Source: Leucobacter aridicollis (lineage in GTDB: Bacteria > Actinomycetota > Actinomycetes > Actinomycetales > Microbacteriaceae). Taken from it: a stretch of DNA of 64,000 bases. Location of the stretch: assembly GCF_013409595.1 (NCBI RefSeq), contig NZ_JACCBD010000001.1:1054001-1118000 (forward strand), written 5' to 3'. The position numbers and the translations under genes were made by a program. Below are positions 52,407 to 60,920 of the stretch, piece by piece (positions within the stretch are counted from its first letter, which is position 1; each line of letters begins with the position of its first letter). The notes beneath the pieces were generated by a model. The model was not told the DNA's origin. It was given only the letters and a program-made list of their open reading frames with translations, and did not search any database.

Positions 52407-53510
52407 ATGCGTACACGTGCACGCTCACACACCACTGCCGCGCTGCTTGCGCTCCCACTGACCGCGCTGCTCGCGCTCGCGGGCTGCGCAGGCGCGCCCG
52501 ACGGCCCCGCGGACGGCGGCGACTCGAAGAAGGTCTCGCTCGTGGTCCACGACAGCTTCGTCGACGGCGACGAGTTCTCGAAGCTCGCGAGCGCCGCTAC
52601 GGGCTACGACGTCGAGGTGCTCACCGCCGGCGACGGCGGCGAACTCGCGAACAAGCTCGTGCTCACCAAGGGCGCGCCGATCGCCGACGCCTTCTTCGGC
52701 GTCGACAACACGCTGGTCTCCCGCGTCATTGATAACGACGTCGCGGAGCCGTTGCCCGCCGACATGCTGACCGGCGACGGCCTCAAGCTCGCCACCGAGC
52801 TCGCGACGGACGGCGCCGAGGCCGGCACCGTCCCGGTGGCGCCGATCGACCGCGGCGCGACCTGCGTGAACATCGACACCGCATGGTTCGCGGAGCAGGG
52901 CGTCGCCGAGCCTCAGACGTTCGACGACCTCGCGGATCCCGCCTACAAAGACCTCACGGTGCTGCTCGACCCGACAGCGTCGAGCACCGGCGCGTCGTTC
53001 ATGATTGCCACGATCGCGGAGTTCGGCGAGGACGGCTTCGTCGACTACTGGAAGCGTCTCGAGCAGAACGGCGCCCGCACCGTGCAGGGCTGGACCGAGG
53101 CCTACAACACCGAGTTCACCGGCGTGAGCGACACGGGAACGCGGCCGATCGTTGTCTCGTATTCGACGTCGCCGGCGTTCACCGTGAACGACGACGAGAG
53201 CGCCTCGACGACACGCGCACTGCTCGACACCTGCTCGCAGCAGGTCGAGTACGCCGGCGTGCTCGCGGGCAGCGAGAACCCCGAGGGCGCGCGCGCAGTC
53301 GTCGACTACCTGCTGTCCGAGGAGTTCCAGTCGGGCATCGCCGACACCATGTACATGTACCCGATCGACGAAAACGTCGAGCTGCCGTCGAGCTGGGCGA
53401 AGTTCGCGCCGCTGCCCGACGCGGGCCAGACGCACGACCTTCCCGCCGCCGAGATCCAGGCAGGCCTCGACGGCTGGCTGCGCACCCTCGGCGACGCCGT
53501 CGGGCTGTAA
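52407..53510 (+). CDS. thiB: Thiamine ABC transporter substrate-binding protein
   Basis: Encodes 367 residues of a ThiB-type lipoprotein. The signal ends in the lipobox LALAGC with Cys27. VVHDSFVDGDEFSKL, GDGGELANKLVLTKGAPIADAFFGVDN, VPVAPIDRGATCVNID and PIVVSYSTSPAF are typical of thiamine-binding proteins (some split here only for length). The TPP riboswitch directly upstream fixes its substrate as thiamine or a phosphate ester. It begins the thiB-thiP-thiQ-kinase unit. Confidence 0.94.
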   Translation: MRTRARSHTTAALLALPLTALLALAGCAGAPDGPADGGDSKKVSLVVHDSFVDGDEFSKLASAATGYDVEVLTAGDGGELANKLVLTKGAPIADAFFGVDNTLVSRVIDNDVAEPLPADMLTGDGLKLATELATDGAEAGTVPVAPIDRGATCVNIDTAWFAEQGVAEPQTFDDLADPAYKDLTVLLDPTASSTGASFMIATIAEFGEDGFVDYWKRLEQNGARTVQGWTEAYNTEFTGVSDTGTRPIVVSYSTSPAFTVNDDESASTTRALLDTCSQQVEYAGVLAGSENPEGARAVVDYLLSEEFQSGIADTMYMYPIDENVELPSSWAKFAPLPDAGQTHDLPAAEIQAGLDGWLRTLGDAVGL

Positions 53511-53542
53511 CCGCCCGACGACAGAGCACGGAGGAAGCCGCG

Positions 53543-55219
53543 GTGCGCGCACTCACACGTCGCCCGCTCGGGCCGTTGGCCTGGGGGCTCGCCGCGGCGA
53601 TCCCCGTGCTCTTCGTCGGGGTGTTCTTCCTCTGGCCGGTCATCGCGCTCGTCGCGACCGGGCTGACGAGCGGAGGCCAGCTCGACCTCGGCGGTATCCC
53701 CGAGGTGCTCGGGCTCGAACGCAGCTGGCGGGTGCTCGGGAACACGCTCGTGCAGGCAAGCCTTGCGACGCTTGTCGCGATCCTGCTCGGCGTCCCCGCG
53801 GCCTACGTGCTCTACCGGCTCGAGTTCCGCGGCCGCGGGGCGCTGCGGGCGCTGCTGACGGTCCCCTTCGTGCTCCCCGCCGTGGTCGTCGGCGTCGCAT
53901 TCACCGCGCTGTACGGCCCAGGGGGAGCGCTGCACTGGCTGGGCCTTGACCGCTCGCTCGTGGTCGTGGTGCTCGCCCTCGCGTTCTTCAACGTGACGGT
54001 CGTCGCCCGCACCGTCGGCGGGTACTGGGCGCAGCTCGATACCCGCCAGGGGCAGGCGGCGCGCACGCTTGGGGCGGGCCCGGTGCGCGTCTTCATGACG
54101 GTGACGCTGCCCGCGCTCGGCCCGGCGCTCGCGTCGGCCGGGGCGCTCGTGTTTCTCTTCTGCGCGACCTCGTTTGGTGTCGTGCTGATCCTCGGCGGGC
54201 GCGAGTTCGCGAACATCGAAACCGAGGTGTATCGGCTCACCGTGCAGTTCCTCGACCTGCGCTCAGCGGCCGTGCTCTCACTCGTGCAGTTCGCGATTGT
54301 CGCGCTCGCGCTCGTCGTGTCCGCGCTCCTGCGTGGCCGCAACGAACGCGCCCACGAGGTCCGGGTCGAGGTGCGCGCGCCGCGCAGGGGCGACGCGCCC
54401 GTGCTCGCCGTGTTCGGCCTCACCGTGCTGCTCCTGCACGTGCTGCCGATCGGCGCGCTCCTGTGGCGGTCCCTCCAGGGCCCGCGCGGCACCGGCGTCT
54501 CGCTTGCACACTATCGGGCGCTCTTCGACCCGCCCGCGAGCTCGCCGCTGCACGGCTCCGTCGTGGACTCGGCGCTGCTGTCGTTCGGGATCGCGTGCGT
54601 CGCAACCCTCATCGCCGTGACGCTCGGCATGCTCGTGTCGCTGGTCGTGTCGCGGCGGCCCCGGTCCGCGGCGTTGCGCCGGGGCATCGCCATCTACGAC
54701 GCCGCGATCATGCTGCCACTCGGCATCTCGGCGGTGACGCTCGGATTCGGGCTGCTCCTGACGATGCACAAGCCGCTCGGCATCGGCTTCGACCTGCGCA
54801 CCTCCGTCGTGCTCATCCCGATCGCGCAGGCGCTCGTCGCGCTGCCGCTCGTCGTGCGCACGCTCACGCCGGTGCTGCGCTCGATCGACACGCGCACCCG
54901 GGAGGCCGCCATGATGCTCGGGGCGTCGCCGCTCCGGGTGCTGCGCACCATCGACTTCGCGCTGCTCGGCCGGTCGGCGGGCCTCGCGCTCGGGTTCGCG
55001 TTCGCCGTGTCGCTCGGCGAGTTCGGGGCGACCGCGTTCCTCGTGCGACCGGACGCGCAGACGCTGCCCGTCGCGATCGCGGCGCTCGTCGGCAGCCCGG
55101 ACCCCGCGAGCTATGGCATGGCGCTCGCCGCCTCGGTGGTGCTGGGCGCGCTCGCAGCGGGCATCATGGTCATAGCTGAACGCTGGCGGGTAGACCGCGG
55201 AGTAGGAGGAAGCTGGTGA
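53543..55219 (+). CDS. thiP: Thiamine ABC transporter permease
   Basis: Encodes 558 residues with two fused permease halves of about six helices each, the ThiP layout. EAA loops are visible: TLGAGPVRVFMTVTLPALGPA in the first half and MLGASPLRVLRTIDFALLGRS in the second (each a single loop). The GTG start at 53543 has GGAGG eight bases upstream, 32 bp after thiB. It overlaps thiQ by GTGA. Confidence 0.93.
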   Translation: MRALTRRPLGPLAWGLAAAIPVLFVGVFFLWPVIALVATGLTSGGQLDLGGIPEVLGLERSWRVLGNTLVQASLATLVAILLGVPAAYVLYRLEFRGRGALRALLTVPFVLPAVVVGVAFTALYGPGGALHWLGLDRSLVVVVLALAFFNVTVVARTVGGYWAQLDTRQGQAARTLGAGPVRVFMTVTLPALGPALASAGALVFLFCATSFGVVLILGGREFANIETEVYRLTVQFLDLRSAAVLSLVQFAIVALALVVSALLRGRNERAHEVRVEVRAPRRGDAPVLAVFGLTVLLLHVLPIGALLWRSLQGPRGTGVSLAHYRALFDPPASSPLHGSVVDSALLSFGIACVATLIAVTLGMLVSLVVSRRPRSAALRRGIAIYDAAIMLPLGISAVTLGFGLLLTMHKPLGIGFDLRTSVVLIPIAQALVALPLVVRTLTPVLRSIDTRTREAAMMLGASPLRVLRTIDFALLGRSAGLALGFAFAVSLGEFGATAFLVRPDAQTLPVAIAALVGSPDPASYGMALAASVVLGALAAGIMVIAERWRVDRGVGGSW

Positions 55220-55890
55220 TTGCACAGGCCACCACTGGGGCATCGACCGGGTTGAGCGTCGTCGACGTCAGCGTGGCGTACCGCCGCGACGAGCTCGTCG
55301 TGCGCGACGCGAGTTTCGACGTGCCACGCGGCGAGGTCGTCGCCCTGCTCGGTCCGTCGGGCTGCGGAAAATCGACGCTGCTGCGCGCTATCGCCGGGCT
55401 CGAGCCACTCTCGACCGGATCCGTGAGCTGGGCGGGGGACGACCTGGTCGGCGTGCCGCCGCACCGCCGGGAGTTCGGGCTTGTCTTTCAAGACGGCCAG
55501 CTGTTCACGCACCGCTCCGTCGGCGAGAACATCGCGTACGGCCTTCGGGTGAAGCGCTGGCCGCGCGCCGAGCGCGACGCACGGGTCGCAGAGCTGCTCG
55601 ACCTTGTCGGGCTCACGGGCTTCACGAACCGCGCCGTCACCGAGTTGTCGGGCGGGCAGCGGCAGCGGGTCGCACTCGCGCGGGCGCTCGCGCCAAGCCC
55701 GCGGCTGCTGCTGCTCGATGAGCCGCTCTCCGCGCTCGACCGCGAGCTGCGCGACCGGCTCGCGCAGGAACTCGCTGCGCTGCTGCGGGCGACGCAGACG
55801 ACCGCGGTCCTCGTCACCCACGACGAAGGCGAGGCCGAGACCATCGCCGACCGGGTGCTGCGCATGCGCGACGGGCGGGTTGCTGGGTGA
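55216..55890 (+). CDS. thiQ: Thiamine ABC transporter ATP-binding protein
   Basis: Encodes 224 residues of the ABC ATPase. Walker A is GPSGCGKST, the Q-loop is GLVFQDGQLF, the signature is LSGGQRQR, and Walker B is LLLLDEPLSAL with VLVTHDEGEAE. PPHRREFGLVFQ is typical of ThiQ. The GTG start overlaps thiP, and the end overlaps the kinase-like gene by GTGA, so all are translated from one message. Confidence 0.94.
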   Translation: MIAQATTGASTGLSVVDVSVAYRRDELVVRDASFDVPRGEVVALLGPSGCGKSTLLRAIAGLEPLSTGSVSWAGDDLVGVPPHRREFGLVFQDGQLFTHRSVGENIAYGLRVKRWPRAERDARVAELLDLVGLTGFTNRAVTELSGGQRQRVALARALAPSPRLLLLDEPLSALDRELRDRLAQELAALLRATQTTAVLVTHDEGEAETIADRVLRMRDGRVAG

Positions 55891-56483
55891 GCGGGCAGCT
55901 CGCCGTCCCGTCGATGACGCCCCTCGCCGCCAGACTGGCACACCGCGTGCTCGCCGGGCGCGTATCGGTTCAGCCGCAGGGTGCCTGGCCGCGCACGATC
56001 TTCATCGACGGACGCTCCGGCTCCGGGAAGACGACCCTCGCTGAGGCGATCGTGGAACGCCTCGCAGCCCAGGGCCTGCCCGCACCCCAGATCGTTGGCA
56101 TGGACGAGCTGTACCCGGGCTGGGATGGGCTCGCCGCGGGGAGTGCTGCGGTTCCGGGGCTGCTGCGATCTGGCGTCTACCGGCGCTACGACTGGCACGC
56201 GGAGGACTTCTCCCCGGAAGTCGCCCTCGACAAGGAGGCGCCCCTGATCATCGAAGGATGCGGCTCGATCAGCGCCCGTGCGCTCGCAGCGGCGCGACAC
56301 CTGGGCCCTGTGTATGCCGTGTGGGTCGAGTGCCCTGCGAACGTGCGGCGTGAACGTGCGCTCGCCCGTGACGGTGAGATGTTCGCCCCTCATTGGGAGC
56401 GCTGGGCCGAGCAGGAGGTGCGGCATTTCGCGAGCACCCAGCCGGTGGCGCGGGCGCACGAGGTGGTGCACGTCGCGGGCTGA
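55887..56483 (+). CDS. P-loop kinase-like protein coupled to thiBPQ
   Basis: Encodes 198 residues of a uridine-kinase-type P-loop NTPase. The Walker A motif is IDGRSGSGKTTLAEAI near residue 42. IVGMDELYPGWDGL is a switch or acceptor-binding loop with Asp-Glu, RRYDWHAEDF is a nucleoside-kinase-like substrate loop, and IIEGCGSISARAL is the Walker B-like region. The GTG start overlaps thiQ by GTGA, so it belongs to the thiamine-uptake operon and should be under TPP control. A kinase acting on thiamine or a precursor is an attractive guess, but no biochemical family signature proves it. Confidence 0.72.
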   Translation: MSGQLAVPSMTPLAARLAHRVLAGRVSVQPQGAWPRTIFIDGRSGSGKTTLAEAIVERLAAQGLPAPQIVGMDELYPGWDGLAAGSAAVPGLLRSGVYRRYDWHAEDFSPEVALDKEAPLIIEGCGSISARALAAARHLGPVYAVWVECPANVRRERALARDGEMFAPHWERWAEQEVRHFASTQPVARAHEVVHVAG

Positions 56484-56519
56484 GGCTCCGGCTGAGGGGT
56501 CGTGGCTTCGTGTCGCTCC

Positions 56520-56535
56520 CAGATCTTCGGATCTG
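56520..56535. terminator. Small UUCG-type hairpin after the thi operon
   Basis: CAGATC-TTCG-GATCTG (56520-56535) is a perfect 6-bp stem with a stable TTCG loop, 36 bp after the kinase stop codon. There is no T-run, so it may be only a weak terminator or RNA-stabilising element. Confidence 0.45.
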
Positions 56536-56608
56536 CAGTCGGTATCGCCGAACCGTCGGCGGCCGGCATATACACTGCCGATCCCAGGCCGTGGTGCTGA
56601 CGGCTGGC

Positions 56609-56640
56609 GGCCCGCTAGTGCTGCTGTGGCCCGCTAGTGC
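56609..56640. repeat. 13-bp direct repeat at the SDR stop codon
   Basis: GGCCCGCTAGTGC occurs at 56609-56621 and 56628-56640. The second copy contains the stop codon of the SDR gene. A comparable duplication lies at the acyltransferase stop near 3283. Confidence 0.85.
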
Positions 56641-57419
56641 ACCGAGAAGCCGCCGTCGACGGCGAGCGACTGGCCGGTGACGTAGGCGGCGGCGGGACTC
56701 GCGAGGAAGACCGCGGCGCCCGCGAAGTCCTCCGGTAGCCCGTTGCGCCCGACCAGCGTGCGGGCGGCGAGGGCCGCGACGACGGCAGGGTCCGAACTCA
56801 GCCTGGTGTTCAACGGGGTCTGGACGAATCCCGGGATGAGCGAGTTTGCCGTCACGCCGAACGAGGACCACGCTTCGGCCTGTGAGCGGGCGAGGCCCTC
56901 GACCGCGGCCTTCGAGACCCCGTATGCCCCGCTCGACGCGAAGGGACGGTGCGCCTGCTGTGAGCTGATGTGGATCAGTCTGCCGTAGCCGCGCTCAATC
57001 ATGCCGGGGGACAGTCGCTGCCCGAGCACGAACGGCGCCTCGAGGTTCACGGCCATCGTCGTGTCCCACTCGGGATCCGTGAGTTCGCCGAGCGGCGGGC
57101 GAATGTTGACGCCCGCCGAGTTCACCACGATGTCGACGGCAGTCTCCTGCTCAAGGACCGCATCCGCGAGGGCGTGCGCGCCGGCCCGGGTGGTGAGGTC
57201 GGCCTGTAGCCACGAAGCTCGGCCCCCGGCAGCGCCGACGTCCTCGCGCGCGGTGATCTCGGCGGCGGCCCGTTCGAGTCCAGCGGCGGTCCGAGCCGCA
57301 ATGACAACGTGTGCGCCCGCGCCGGCGAGCGCCACAGCGATCGCTCTGCCAATGCCGGAGCTTCCGCCGGTGACGAGTGCGGTGCGACCAGTGAGCCCGA
57401 AGAGATCCTGAAGGAGCAT
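56634..57419 (-). CDS. Short-chain dehydrogenase/reductase
   Basis: Encodes 261 residues of a classical SDR. The cofactor loop is VTGGSSGIGRAIA (17-29), NNAG-type motif is VNSAGVN, the catalytic serine is in LIHISSQQAH and the Tyr/Lys pair is in GAYGVSKAAVEGL. IPGFVQTPLN and VTGQSLAVDGGFSVH complete the pattern. It is close to gluconate 5-dehydrogenase-like SDRs, though specificity cannot be fixed. It is the only minus-strand gene between the thi operon and purN, and is probably an inserted single gene. Confidence 0.88.
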   Translation of the reverse strand: MLLQDLFGLTGRTALVTGGSSGIGRAIAVALAGAGAHVVIAARTAAGLERAAAEITAREDVGAAGGRASWLQADLTTRAGAHALADAVLEQETAVDIVVNSAGVNIRPPLGELTDPEWDTTMAVNLEAPFVLGQRLSPGMIERGYGRLIHISSQQAHRPFASSGAYGVSKAAVEGLARSQAEAWSSFGVTANSLIPGFVQTPLNTRLSSDPAVVAALAARTLVGRNGLPEDFAGAAVFLASPAAAYVTGQSLAVDGGFSVH

Positions 57420-57529
57420 GGGGAGAGCCTACCGCCAGCGCAGGCGCGGGGGAGCCGCCCGGTTCGAAGCGCGCGGCCGGCCCGCGGCCTGGGCAGGCCG
57501 GGCGCGCGTTCACACATCCGCGCAGCGAG

Positions 57530-57535
57530 TAGACT
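57530..57535 (+). promoter_or_regulatory. -10 element of purN (leaderless promoter)
   Basis: TAGACT ends 6 nt before the GTG at 57542. This is identical in sequence and spacing to the rarD and guaB3 elements. No ribosome site is present. Confidence 0.6.
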
Positions 57536-57541
57536 GGGTGA

Positions 57542-58147
57542 GTGTTGAGACTCGCGGTTCTTATCTCTGGTGGCGGCAGCAATCTTCAGGCCCTCATCGA
57601 GGCGACGAAAGATCCGGATTTTCCCGCAGAGATCGTGTGCGTTGGCGCCGACACCGACGCAGCCGGCCTCGCCCATGCCGAGGCTGCGGCGATCCCGAAC
57701 TTCGTGGTGCGACCCGCGGACTACGCGAGCCGCGCTGACTGGGGAGCCGCGTTCGCCGCGGAGATCCAGAGCCACGACGTCGATCTGGTCGTGAGCGCTG
57801 GCCTCATGCGCATTCTCCCCGTGGGGTTCGTCGCTGCGTTCTCGCCGCGCCTCATCAACACGCACCCGGCCCTGCTGCCGCTCTTCCCAGGCGCCCACGC
57901 GGTGCGGGACGCGCTCGCCGCTGGCGCCACCGAGACTGGCGTCACCGTGCACATCATCGACGAGGGCGTCGATACCGGCCCAGTGTTGCGTCAGGCGACC
58001 GTCGCGGTGCGTGACGGCGAGCGTGAGGCCGACCTCCACGAACGCATCAAGCAGGAGGAGCGTCCGCTGCTCATCCGAACCGTCCGCGAGATCGCCGACG
58101 GAACGCTCGACCTCGCTGCCGTGGCGTCTGCCGCGCGCGCCCAGTAG
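57542..58147 (+). CDS. purN: Phosphoribosylglycinamide formyltransferase
   Basis: Encodes 201 residues of PurN (GART), which formylates GAR with 10-formyl-THF in purine synthesis. LAVLISGGGSNLQALIEA binds phosphate, and the catalytic triad is visible as Asn106 and His108 in LINTHPALLPLFPGAHA and Asp144 in IIDEGVDTGPVL. The GTG start is supported by the TAGACT box. purH follows after 45 bp. Confidence 0.96.
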   Translation: MLRLAVLISGGGSNLQALIEATKDPDFPAEIVCVGADTDAAGLAHAEAAAIPNFVVRPADYASRADWGAAFAAEIQSHDVDLVVSAGLMRILPVGFVAAFSPRLINTHPALLPLFPGAHAVRDALAAGATETGVTVHIIDEGVDTGPVLRQATVAVRDGEREADLHERIKQEERPLLIRTVREIADGTLDLAAVASAARAQ

Positions 58148-58192
58148 TCCGAACTTTTCTCACCCCCTCACCGCACGAATTCAAGGAGCCCC

Positions 58193-59857
58193 ATGGCAGT
58201 CCAGAGCCACGATCCGAGCCTGTACGAGCATCGCGACCTCATCGAGGTGAAGCGCGCGCTCATCTCTGTGAGCGACAAGACGAAGCTCCTCGACCTCGCC
58301 GCTGCGCTCGCCGCCGCTGGCGTCGAGATCGTGTCGACCGGGTCGACTGCCGCCACGATCCGAGAGGCAGGCCACCCCGTGACCGACGTCGCCGAGGTGA
58401 CGGGGTTCGCTGAGGCCCTCGACGGCCGCGTGAAGACGCTGCACCCGGCGGTCCACTCGGGCCTGCTCGCCGACCTGCGCCTCGCGGACCACCGCGCGCA
58501 GCTCGAGCAGCTCGGCTTCGCGCCGTTCGAGCTCGTCGTCGTGAACCTCTACCCGTTCGAGCAGACCGTCGCCGCGGGCAAGCCCGCAGCGGACATCGTC
58601 GAGAACGTTGACATCGGCGGCCCGGCGATGGTTCGCGCGACCGCCAAGAACCACGCCAACGCGGCGATCGTCGTCTCGCCCGGCCGCTACGACGAGGTCA
58701 TCTCGGCGATCCAAGCGGGAGGCACGACGCTCGCGCTTCGACGCTCGCTCGCGACCGAGGCATTCGTGCACACCGCGCAGTATGACGGCGCCGTCGCGAA
58801 CTGGTTCCTTGATCAGCAGGACGCTGGCTGGGAGGATGCCCCCGCCGCCGCAGAGCTCGACGCCCCCGAGGAGGACGAGGTCGCCGCAATCTTCGCCACG
58901 AGCGAGGGATACGTCGGCTACGAGGTGTTTGGGCTCCGCGAGTCGGTGCTCCGCTACGGCGAGAACAGCCACCAGCGCGCCGCACTGTTCAGCGAGAACG
59001 AGGGCGTGGGAATCGCGCAGGCGACGCAGCTGCACGGCAAAGAGATGTCGTACAACAACTACGTTGACGCCGACGCTGCTCTCCGCGCCGCGTTTGACCA
59101 CGAGCGCCCCGCGGTCGCGATCATCAAGCACGCGAACCCGTGCGGTGTTGCGGTCGCTCCGGAGGGGGCAGCCGACCCGATCGCTGCGGCGCACGAACTC
59201 GCGCACGCGTGCGATCCGGTCTCCGCGTTCGGCGGCGTGATCGCGGCCAACCGGGTCGTCACCGAAGCAATGGCGAAGACGGTGTCCGAGATCTTCACCG
59301 AGGTCATCATCGCGCCGGGCTTCGAGCCTGAGGCGCTCGCGATCCTCGCGCAGAAGAAGAATGTGCGACTGCTCGTGCTGCCCGAGGGCTACGCGCAGAA
59401 CCCCGTCGAGCTGAAGCAGGTCTCCGGCGGCTTCCTCATCCAGGACGCCGACCGCCACTTCGCCCCCGCCGCAGAGTGGACGCTCGCAGCCGGCGAGCCC
59501 GCCGACGCCGAGACGCTCGCCGAGCTCGAGTTCGCGTGGCGTGCGAGCCGTGCGGTGAAGTCGAACGGGATCCTGCTCACGAACGGTGGCGCCTCCGTCG
59601 GCGTCGGCATGGGCCAGGTCAACCGCGTCGACTCGTGCCGCCTCGCGGTCTCACGCGCGGGGGAGCGCGCGGCCGGTGCTGTCGCTGCGTCCGACGCGTT
59701 CTTCCCGTTCGCCGACGGCCTGCAGGTGCTGCTCGACGCCGGAGTCCGCGCGGTCGTGCAGCCCGGTGGTTCGGTTCGCGACGAGGAGGTCATCGCGGCA
59801 GCGCAGGCTGCCGGCGTGACCATGTACTTCACCGGTGAGCGCCACTTCTTCCACTAG
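58193..59857 (+). CDS. purH: Bifunctional AICAR transformylase/IMP cyclohydrolase
   Basis: Encodes 554 residues carrying out the last two steps to IMP. The cyclohydrolase (MGS-like) domain spans about 1-170: [31 protein letters not shown] and [16 protein letters not shown]. The transformylase domain follows with [21 protein letters not shown] and [12 protein letters not shown] (catalytic Lys-His), and [11 protein letters not shown] near the end, closing [10 protein letters not shown]. The product IMP feeds guaB and guaA in this window. AAGGAG precedes the ATG. Confidence 0.97.
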   Translation: MAVQSHDPSLYEHRDLIEVKRALISVSDKTKLLDLAAALAAAGVEIVSTGSTAATIREAGHPVTDVAEVTGFAEALDGRVKTLHPAVHSGLLADLRLADHRAQLEQLGFAPFELVVVNLYPFEQTVAAGKPAADIVENVDIGGPAMVRATAKNHANAAIVVSPGRYDEVISAIQAGGTTLALRRSLATEAFVHTAQYDGAVANWFLDQQDAGWEDAPAAAELDAPEEDEVAAIFATSEGYVGYEVFGLRESVLRYGENSHQRAALFSENEGVGIAQATQLHGKEMSYNNYVDADAALRAAFDHERPAVAIIKHANPCGVAVAPEGAADPIAAAHELAHACDPVSAFGGVIAANRVVTEAMAKTVSEIFTEVIIAPGFEPEALAILAQKKNVRLLVLPEGYAQNPVELKQVSGGFLIQDADRHFAPAAEWTLAAGEPADAETLAELEFAWRASRAVKSNGILLTNGGASVGVGMGQVNRVDSCRLAVSRAGERAAGAVAASDAFFPFADGLQVLLDAGVRAVVQPGGSVRDEEVIAAAQAAGVTMYFTGERHFFH

Positions 59858-59875
59858 GCCTCACCGATCCGCCGA

Positions 59876-59906
59876 GCGGGTACGCCAGTCAGCGACGCGT
59901 ACCCGC
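59876..59906 (+). terminator. Hairpin after purH
   Basis: GCGGGTACGC (59876-59885) pairs perfectly with GCGTACCCGC (59897-59906) over an 11-nt loop, starting 18 bp after the purH stop. There is no T-run. Confidence 0.6.
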
Positions 59907-59977
59907 AAGGCCCCCACACGTTCCGGCCTCAGCGCCGACACTCACGCACATTCGCAACTACACGGGAGGAATACTCG

Positions 59978-60328
59978 ATGGAAATCATTAGGAACATCCT
60001 GCTGATCCTGCACATCGTCGGCTTTGCCGGCGTCGCTGGCGCGACAATCGCGCAGCTGCCCAAGGTCAAGGAGGGCGTCGCCAAGGTATCCGGCGGCATC
60101 CTGCACAGCGCATGGCTCATGCTCGCGACAGGCCTCGGCCTCGTCGGCATGATGTACGCCATGGGCGGGGCGCCGAACAACATGAAGATCGGCGTGAAGA
60201 CGGTCGTGCTGCTCGCGATCATCGTGCTCGCGCTCGTCTTCAAGAAGAAGGAGAACGTCTCGGGCGGCGTCCTCGGCGCGATCCTCGGCCTGTCGGTGCT
60301 CAACGTCGCACTGGCGGTCGCCTGGTAG
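59978..60328 (+). CDS. Small four-helix membrane protein
   Basis: Encodes 116 residues, almost entirely hydrophobic. It has four predicted helices: NILLILHIVGFAGVAGATIA, AWLMLATGLGLVGMMYAMGG, TVVLLAIIVLALVF and GAILGLSVLNVALAVAW, with KKKEN in the third loop. It resembles small actinobacterial proteins found near purH whose function is unknown. GGAGG lies about 10 bases before the ATG. A strong terminator follows. Confidence 0.8.
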   Translation: MEIIRNILLILHIVGFAGVAGATIAQLPKVKEGVAKVSGGILHSAWLMLATGLGLVGMMYAMGGAPNNMKIGVKTVVLLAIIVLALVFKKKENVSGGVLGAILGLSVLNVALAVAW

Positions 60329-60412
60329 CAGCGACGCCGGGCCGGCCGAGCGCCGGCCCGCTCGCGACACCAGCACCGGTCCCGGCGGGCGCACCGCCGG
60401 GCTGATACTGCA

Positions 60413-60449
60413 AAGGGCGGGGTGTGGATCTGATCCACACCCCGCCCTT
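60413..60449. terminator. Bidirectional terminator between convergent small genes
   Basis: Two 18-bp arms starting AAGGGCGGGG and ending CCCCGCCCTT are perfect complements separated by one base (60431), which makes it one of the strongest stems in the window. It lies between the plus-strand membrane protein gene and the minus-strand META-domain gene. Confidence 0.88.
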
Positions 60450-60481
60450 CGCGTCTCGCGCGGTCCTGCCGCGCCGGTGCC

Positions 60482-60892
60482 CTACTCGGGCGCGGTGAAC
60501 TCGGTCTTCTTCAGTGAGCCGATCTTCTTGCCGTCCTCATCGCTGAATGCGATCTTGTCGCCCTCGACGACCGCTGTCGAGGCGCCGCTCAGCCAGGTAT
60601 CGACGCCCTCACAGAACATCATCGTCGAGGCGAGCGGGCCAAAGGTGACCTTGCCCTTCTCCTCGGTCCAGGTGCCGTTGACAATGTTGCAGCCGTCGGT
60701 GCCAAAGGCCTTGCCGTCGGCGGTGAACGTCATCGCGGGCTCGCCACGAGTGTCGAGTGTTCCCCAGCTCGTGTCGGCGACTGAAGCGCCGCCGGAGCAG
60801 GCGGTCAGCACAAGCGCCGCAGCGCCGAGCAGGGCGGCGGCAGCTGCGCCGCGGAGGGTGCGGGAGCGTGGAGCGGTGCGTGTGTTCATCAT
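60482..60892 (-). CDS. META (HslJ-like) domain lipoprotein
   Basis: Encodes 136 residues. The signal sequence ends in the lipobox VLTAC with Cys32 lipidated. The mature part is a META domain: DTSWGTLDTRGEPAMTFTADG, GTDGCNIVNGTW and FGPLASTMMFC, with the paired cysteines typical of HslJ-like proteins. It is expected at the outer face of the membrane. Function of META-domain lipoproteins is largely unknown. ATG 60892 or the next codon may be used. Confidence 0.88.
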   Translation of the reverse strand: MMNTRTAPRSRTLRGAAAAALLGAAALVLTACSGGASVADTSWGTLDTRGEPAMTFTADGKAFGTDGCNIVNGTWTEEKGKVTFGPLASTMMFCEGVDTWLSGASTAVVEGDKIAFSDEDGKKIGSLKKTEFTAPE

Positions 60893-60920
60893 GTGCTCAG
60901 CGTAACCTATCTAGTTCCAA

